Below are positions 61,699-64,000 of a stretch of DNA of 64,000 nt, one piece after another (within the stretch, counting starts at the first letter, position 1; every line of letters begins with the position of its first letter). The notes beneath the pieces are model-generated. The model had not been told where the DNA came from. It ran no database searches and worked only from the letters and a program-made list of their open reading frames with translations. A program made the translations under genes and the position numbers. Source of the stretch: Xanthomonas sp. Leaf131 (GTDB lineage: Bacteria; Pseudomonadota; Gammaproteobacteria; Xanthomonadales; Xanthomonadaceae); assembly GCF_001423495.1 (NCBI RefSeq), contig NZ_LMOG01000021.1, forward strand, positions 68,031 through 132,030, written 5' to 3'.

Positions 61699-64000
61699 TC
61701 AAACCATCACAAAAAGATCGCCCTTTGACATCAATCGCCTCCCTACGACTAGCGCCTCGCAGCGATCAAGAATGACCCGGCCAAGCTGTGGGCTCGTGCT
61801 CTTGTAGCCGAGCTGGCGCGAGACAATCGTTACCAACTCCTCAGCCTTCGCGCCGAGATTGTCCTTCACGATCTTGATCAGAGCCGAATCGATTTCGGAA
61901 GGAGGCAGGAATTCTGGGCGGCGTAAGGTCAGGGACCCAACCATCAAGCGATCGCGAACGCGGACTTCTTTATTCGGATTGACCAAAAATTCTTGGTCGA
62001 TGATCTGCACACCACCCAAAGACACCACTGACCGAATCGCCTCTTCAACCGCTTGCTGGATACGCGAACCAGCGCGTTGTAAGCCCCACAGTGTTCGGAC
62101 GCGCGTGACAACCTCACTTCGATGGATGGGGCTCTCAATTTCAACGATCTGACGAACGATGGTCGCCAGCTGGCCTGTGGGAACCAGATGCAATTCGAAC
62201 TGATTGCTCGGCACGGCAAAGGAAGCCTCGATGTAAGGCTCGCTGTCTGGCGGACTTTGAGCTTCGATGAGTCCCATTTCTGCAACCTCACCGCGATCGA
62301 CGGCGTGGATGTCTACGGGCACAGCGCGACTGGGGAGCTTAGCCTTGACCTCCAACGAACCAGACTCAGCCTTAGCACGCTCAATCGCTGCAATGAGCTT
62401 TTCAAGCTCTGCTTCCGGGCGATGGAACCAATCCGAACTCCAAACCCGGTAAACCTGCCAGCCCTTGTCACGCAGCACGCTTTCACGCAAGCGATCTCGA
62501 TCTCGCGCACTTCTCGCGTCTCGATACGACGGCCCATCGCACTCAATTCCCAGAATGTAGCGGCCAGGCTCCTCAGGATTAGACACCGCAATGTCGACGA
62601 AGAAGCCGGCTAAACCCACATCGGTATGCAGATCGTATCCACGTGCGCGGAGCGCTGTCGCAACCTCTTGCTCGAATACACTTTGCTTGGTGTCTCGTGC
62701 TTCTGTGGTGAGATTGAGTCGGCCTGTGCGGGCGTAGTTCAAGAAAAGCTTCAAGGCAAAGGTGCCCTTGCCCTTGGCTCGGTCCGTATCGATATCCTCA
62801 TCGGTAATCGAGGTGAAGACTTCGCAACGCGACTTGGCGCGACTGATGAGCACATTCAATCGCCGCTCGCCGCCATCATTGCTCACGGGACCGAAATTCA
62901 TCGTCATGTGCCGCTGAGCATCACGCCCATAACCCACAGAGATGTAGATGACATCGCGCTCGTCGCCCTGGATGTTTTCCAAACTTTTGACGAAGAACGG
63001 CTCCGCTGGATGATCCGCAAAGAACCCTTCGGTTTCCGGGTGCTGCCGGCGCAAAAGTTCCAGCTCATCGAGAATGGCGCGGCGCTGAGCAGTCGAGAAG
63101 GTTGCCACACCAAGCGTGAGCTTGGGCGCGTTTTGCGCATGCGCAAGCACCGCTAATGCTACGGCCTTGGCTTCTTTGGGATTGGTGCGTGTATTCCCGC
63201 GATCGTAGATCGCCTCCGGCAAATGGTGCAGTCGCAAGCCCACACCGGCTTCGCTTGTATAGGGACTGGGAACGATGAAGAGCTTGCCTTCGTAAAACTG
63301 TTGATTGGAAACAGCGATCAGCGACTGATGACGGCTCCGGTAGTGCCAACGAAGCATCCGCTCAGGCAATCCTCGCGCGCGGCAAAGCCCCAAGATGCTT
63401 TCGACATCTGATGCCTGCGCCCCGCCCTCGTCGTCATCACGCTCGCCGCTATCACCAAGCGCCTTGGAGAAGAAGCGCGTGGGCGGCAACTGCCGCTCGT
63501 CGCCAACGATCACCAACTGCTTAGCGCGCGCAATCGCACCCAGCGCATCGATCGGCTGAACCTGGCTCGCTTCGTCGATAACCAGCATGTCAAAATCCAG
63601 CGCGCCTGCAGGCAAGAACTGCGCGACGGAGAGCGGGCTCATCATAAAGACAGGTTTAAGCGCCTGGATTGCTGGCGCGCACTTTTGCATGAGTTGCCGG
63701 ATCGGGAGATGACCCTTTTTCTTGGCCATCTCGCCAATGAGAATAGCTGTTGGGCCGGTCGCCCCACCCTGACGCGGAATTTTGCTGTGATGCGCTTTGA
63801 CGACCTCATAGCGCGCCAGCTGCATGCGCTCTTGATCAAGGCTCGCAAAACTTGCAACCACCTGAGACTGGCGCTGCCCATCAAAGCTTGCCAATGCTCG
63901 ATCGCGCTGCACCAGCGCTTGGAGCACCGCCTCGTAATAAGACAGTTCAAAAACGCCCAGCGCATCGGCTCTCGCCAGCTTGCCATTAGCAAGACCATCG
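61699..64000 (-). CDS. Large SF1 helicase with nuclease and DUF3320-like domain (5' part outside window)
   Basis: The frame stays open through the right edge, so only the C-terminal 766 residues are seen. In order they show helicase motif II FDMLVIDEASQVQPIDAL and the following IVGDERQLPPTRFF, motif IV-VI in ENIQGDERDVIYISVGYG and LNVLISRAKSRCEVF, a Vsr/MTES_1575-like nuclease (VDIAVSNPEEPGRYILGIECDGPSY, R-D-R-D-R-L-R and RVWSSDWF), and a DUF3320-like end (GSRIQQAVEEAIRSV). Proteins of this layout usually begin with a DUF4011 domain and are linked to defence or mobile DNA. GC is visibly lower than in the neighbours. Confidence 0.88.
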   Translation of the reverse strand, partial: DGLANGKLARADALGVFELSYYEAVLQALVQRDRALASFDGQRQSQVVASFASLDQERMQLARYEVVKAHHSKIPRQGGATGPTAILIGEMAKKKGHLPIRQLMQKCAPAIQALKPVFMMSPLSVAQFLPAGALDFDMLVIDEASQVQPIDALGAIARAKQLVIVGDERQLPPTRFFSKALGDSGERDDDEGGAQASDVESILGLCRARGLPERMLRWHYRSRHQSLIAVSNQQFYEGKLFIVPSPYTSEAGVGLRLHHLPEAIYDRGNTRTNPKEAKAVALAVLAHAQNAPKLTLGVATFSTAQRRAILDELELLRRQHPETEGFFADHPAEPFFVKSLENIQGDERDVIYISVGYGRDAQRHMTMNFGPVSNDGGERRLNVLISRAKSRCEVFTSITDEDIDTDRAKGKGTFALKLFLNYARTGRLNLTTEARDTKQSVFEQEVATALRARGYDLHTDVGLAGFFVDIAVSNPEEPGRYILGIECDGPSYRDARSARDRDRLRESVLRDKGWQVYRVWSSDWFHRPEAELEKLIAAIERAKAESGSLEVKAKLPSRAVPVDIHAVDRGEVAEMGLIEAQSPPDSEPYIEASFAVPSNQFELHLVPTGQLATIVRQIVEIESPIHRSEVVTRVRTLWGLQRAGSRIQQAVEEAIRSVVSLGGVQIIDQEFLVNPNKEVRVRDRLMVGSLTLRRPEFLPPSEIDSALIKIVKDNLGAKAEELVTIVSRQLGYKSTSPQLGRVILDRCEALVVGRRLMSKGDLFVMV

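Overview
The window looks like a chromosomal segment of a Xanthomonas-type gammaproteobacterium. The DNA is very GC-rich, housekeeping genes sit in the order ispF-ispD-ftsB-eno-kdsA-pyrG, and two families of long palindromic intergenic repeats are present. No tRNA, rRNA, CRISPR array or insertion sequence was seen.

Layout. (1) 1-17.4 kb is ordinary: isoprenoid genes, enolase, KDO-8-P synthase, CTP synthase, topoisomerase IV subunit B, a Pit phosphate transporter with its DUF47 partner, a CorC/HlyC-type membrane protein, ExoD, two flavin-type enzymes and an MFS transporter. (2) 17.4-23.3 kb is a small divergent module. Leftward it encodes an HPr-kinase-like protein, a tightly coupled 28-codon ORF and an ABC exporter; rightward, a B12-type radical SAM protein and a PF14907-type nucleotidyltransferase. 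(3) 23.9-37.5 kb is one leftward surface-polysaccharide cluster of 14 genes: isomerase, sugar acetyltransferase, beta-propeller glycosidase-like protein, GNAT/FemAB-like protein, aminotransferase, Wzx, GT2, Wzy, Wzz, methyltransferase, amidohydrolase, methyltransferase and two GT4. (4) 37.8-44.1 kb holds a cytochrome b561, a fused monoheme cytochrome/outer-membrane barrel with the Cyc2 layout, a small cytochrome c, an outer-membrane protein, and an ECF sigma/anti-sigma/subtilisin operon. (5) 44.1-49.3 kb is ccmCDEFGHI. (6) 49.9-57 kb is a KaiC-like ATPase with two hybrid histidine kinases and a CheY-like regulator. (7) 57.4-59.1 kb is a MarR/FAD-monooxygenase pair. It is followed by a chemoreceptor and, at the right edge, part of a large helicase-nuclease of lower GC.

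Main discovery candidate. Six intergenic sites share a bipartite sequence GCAACC-(TTT or AAA)-N13-GCAC, that is GCAACC and GCAC always 16 bases apart. Every one points at the first gene of a transcription unit: the ECF sigma operon itself, the b561/Cyc2-like/cytochrome c operon, both halves of the polysaccharide cluster, the kinase/28-codon-ORF/ABC unit, and the radical SAM/nucleotidyltransferase unit. The shape is that of an ECF -35/-10 promoter. The simplest reading is that the ECF factor at 41540-42121 is autoregulated and controls one regulon joining an envelope polysaccharide, a putative peptide- or sugar-modification/export module, and an outer-membrane redox conduit. This is inference from sequence alone.
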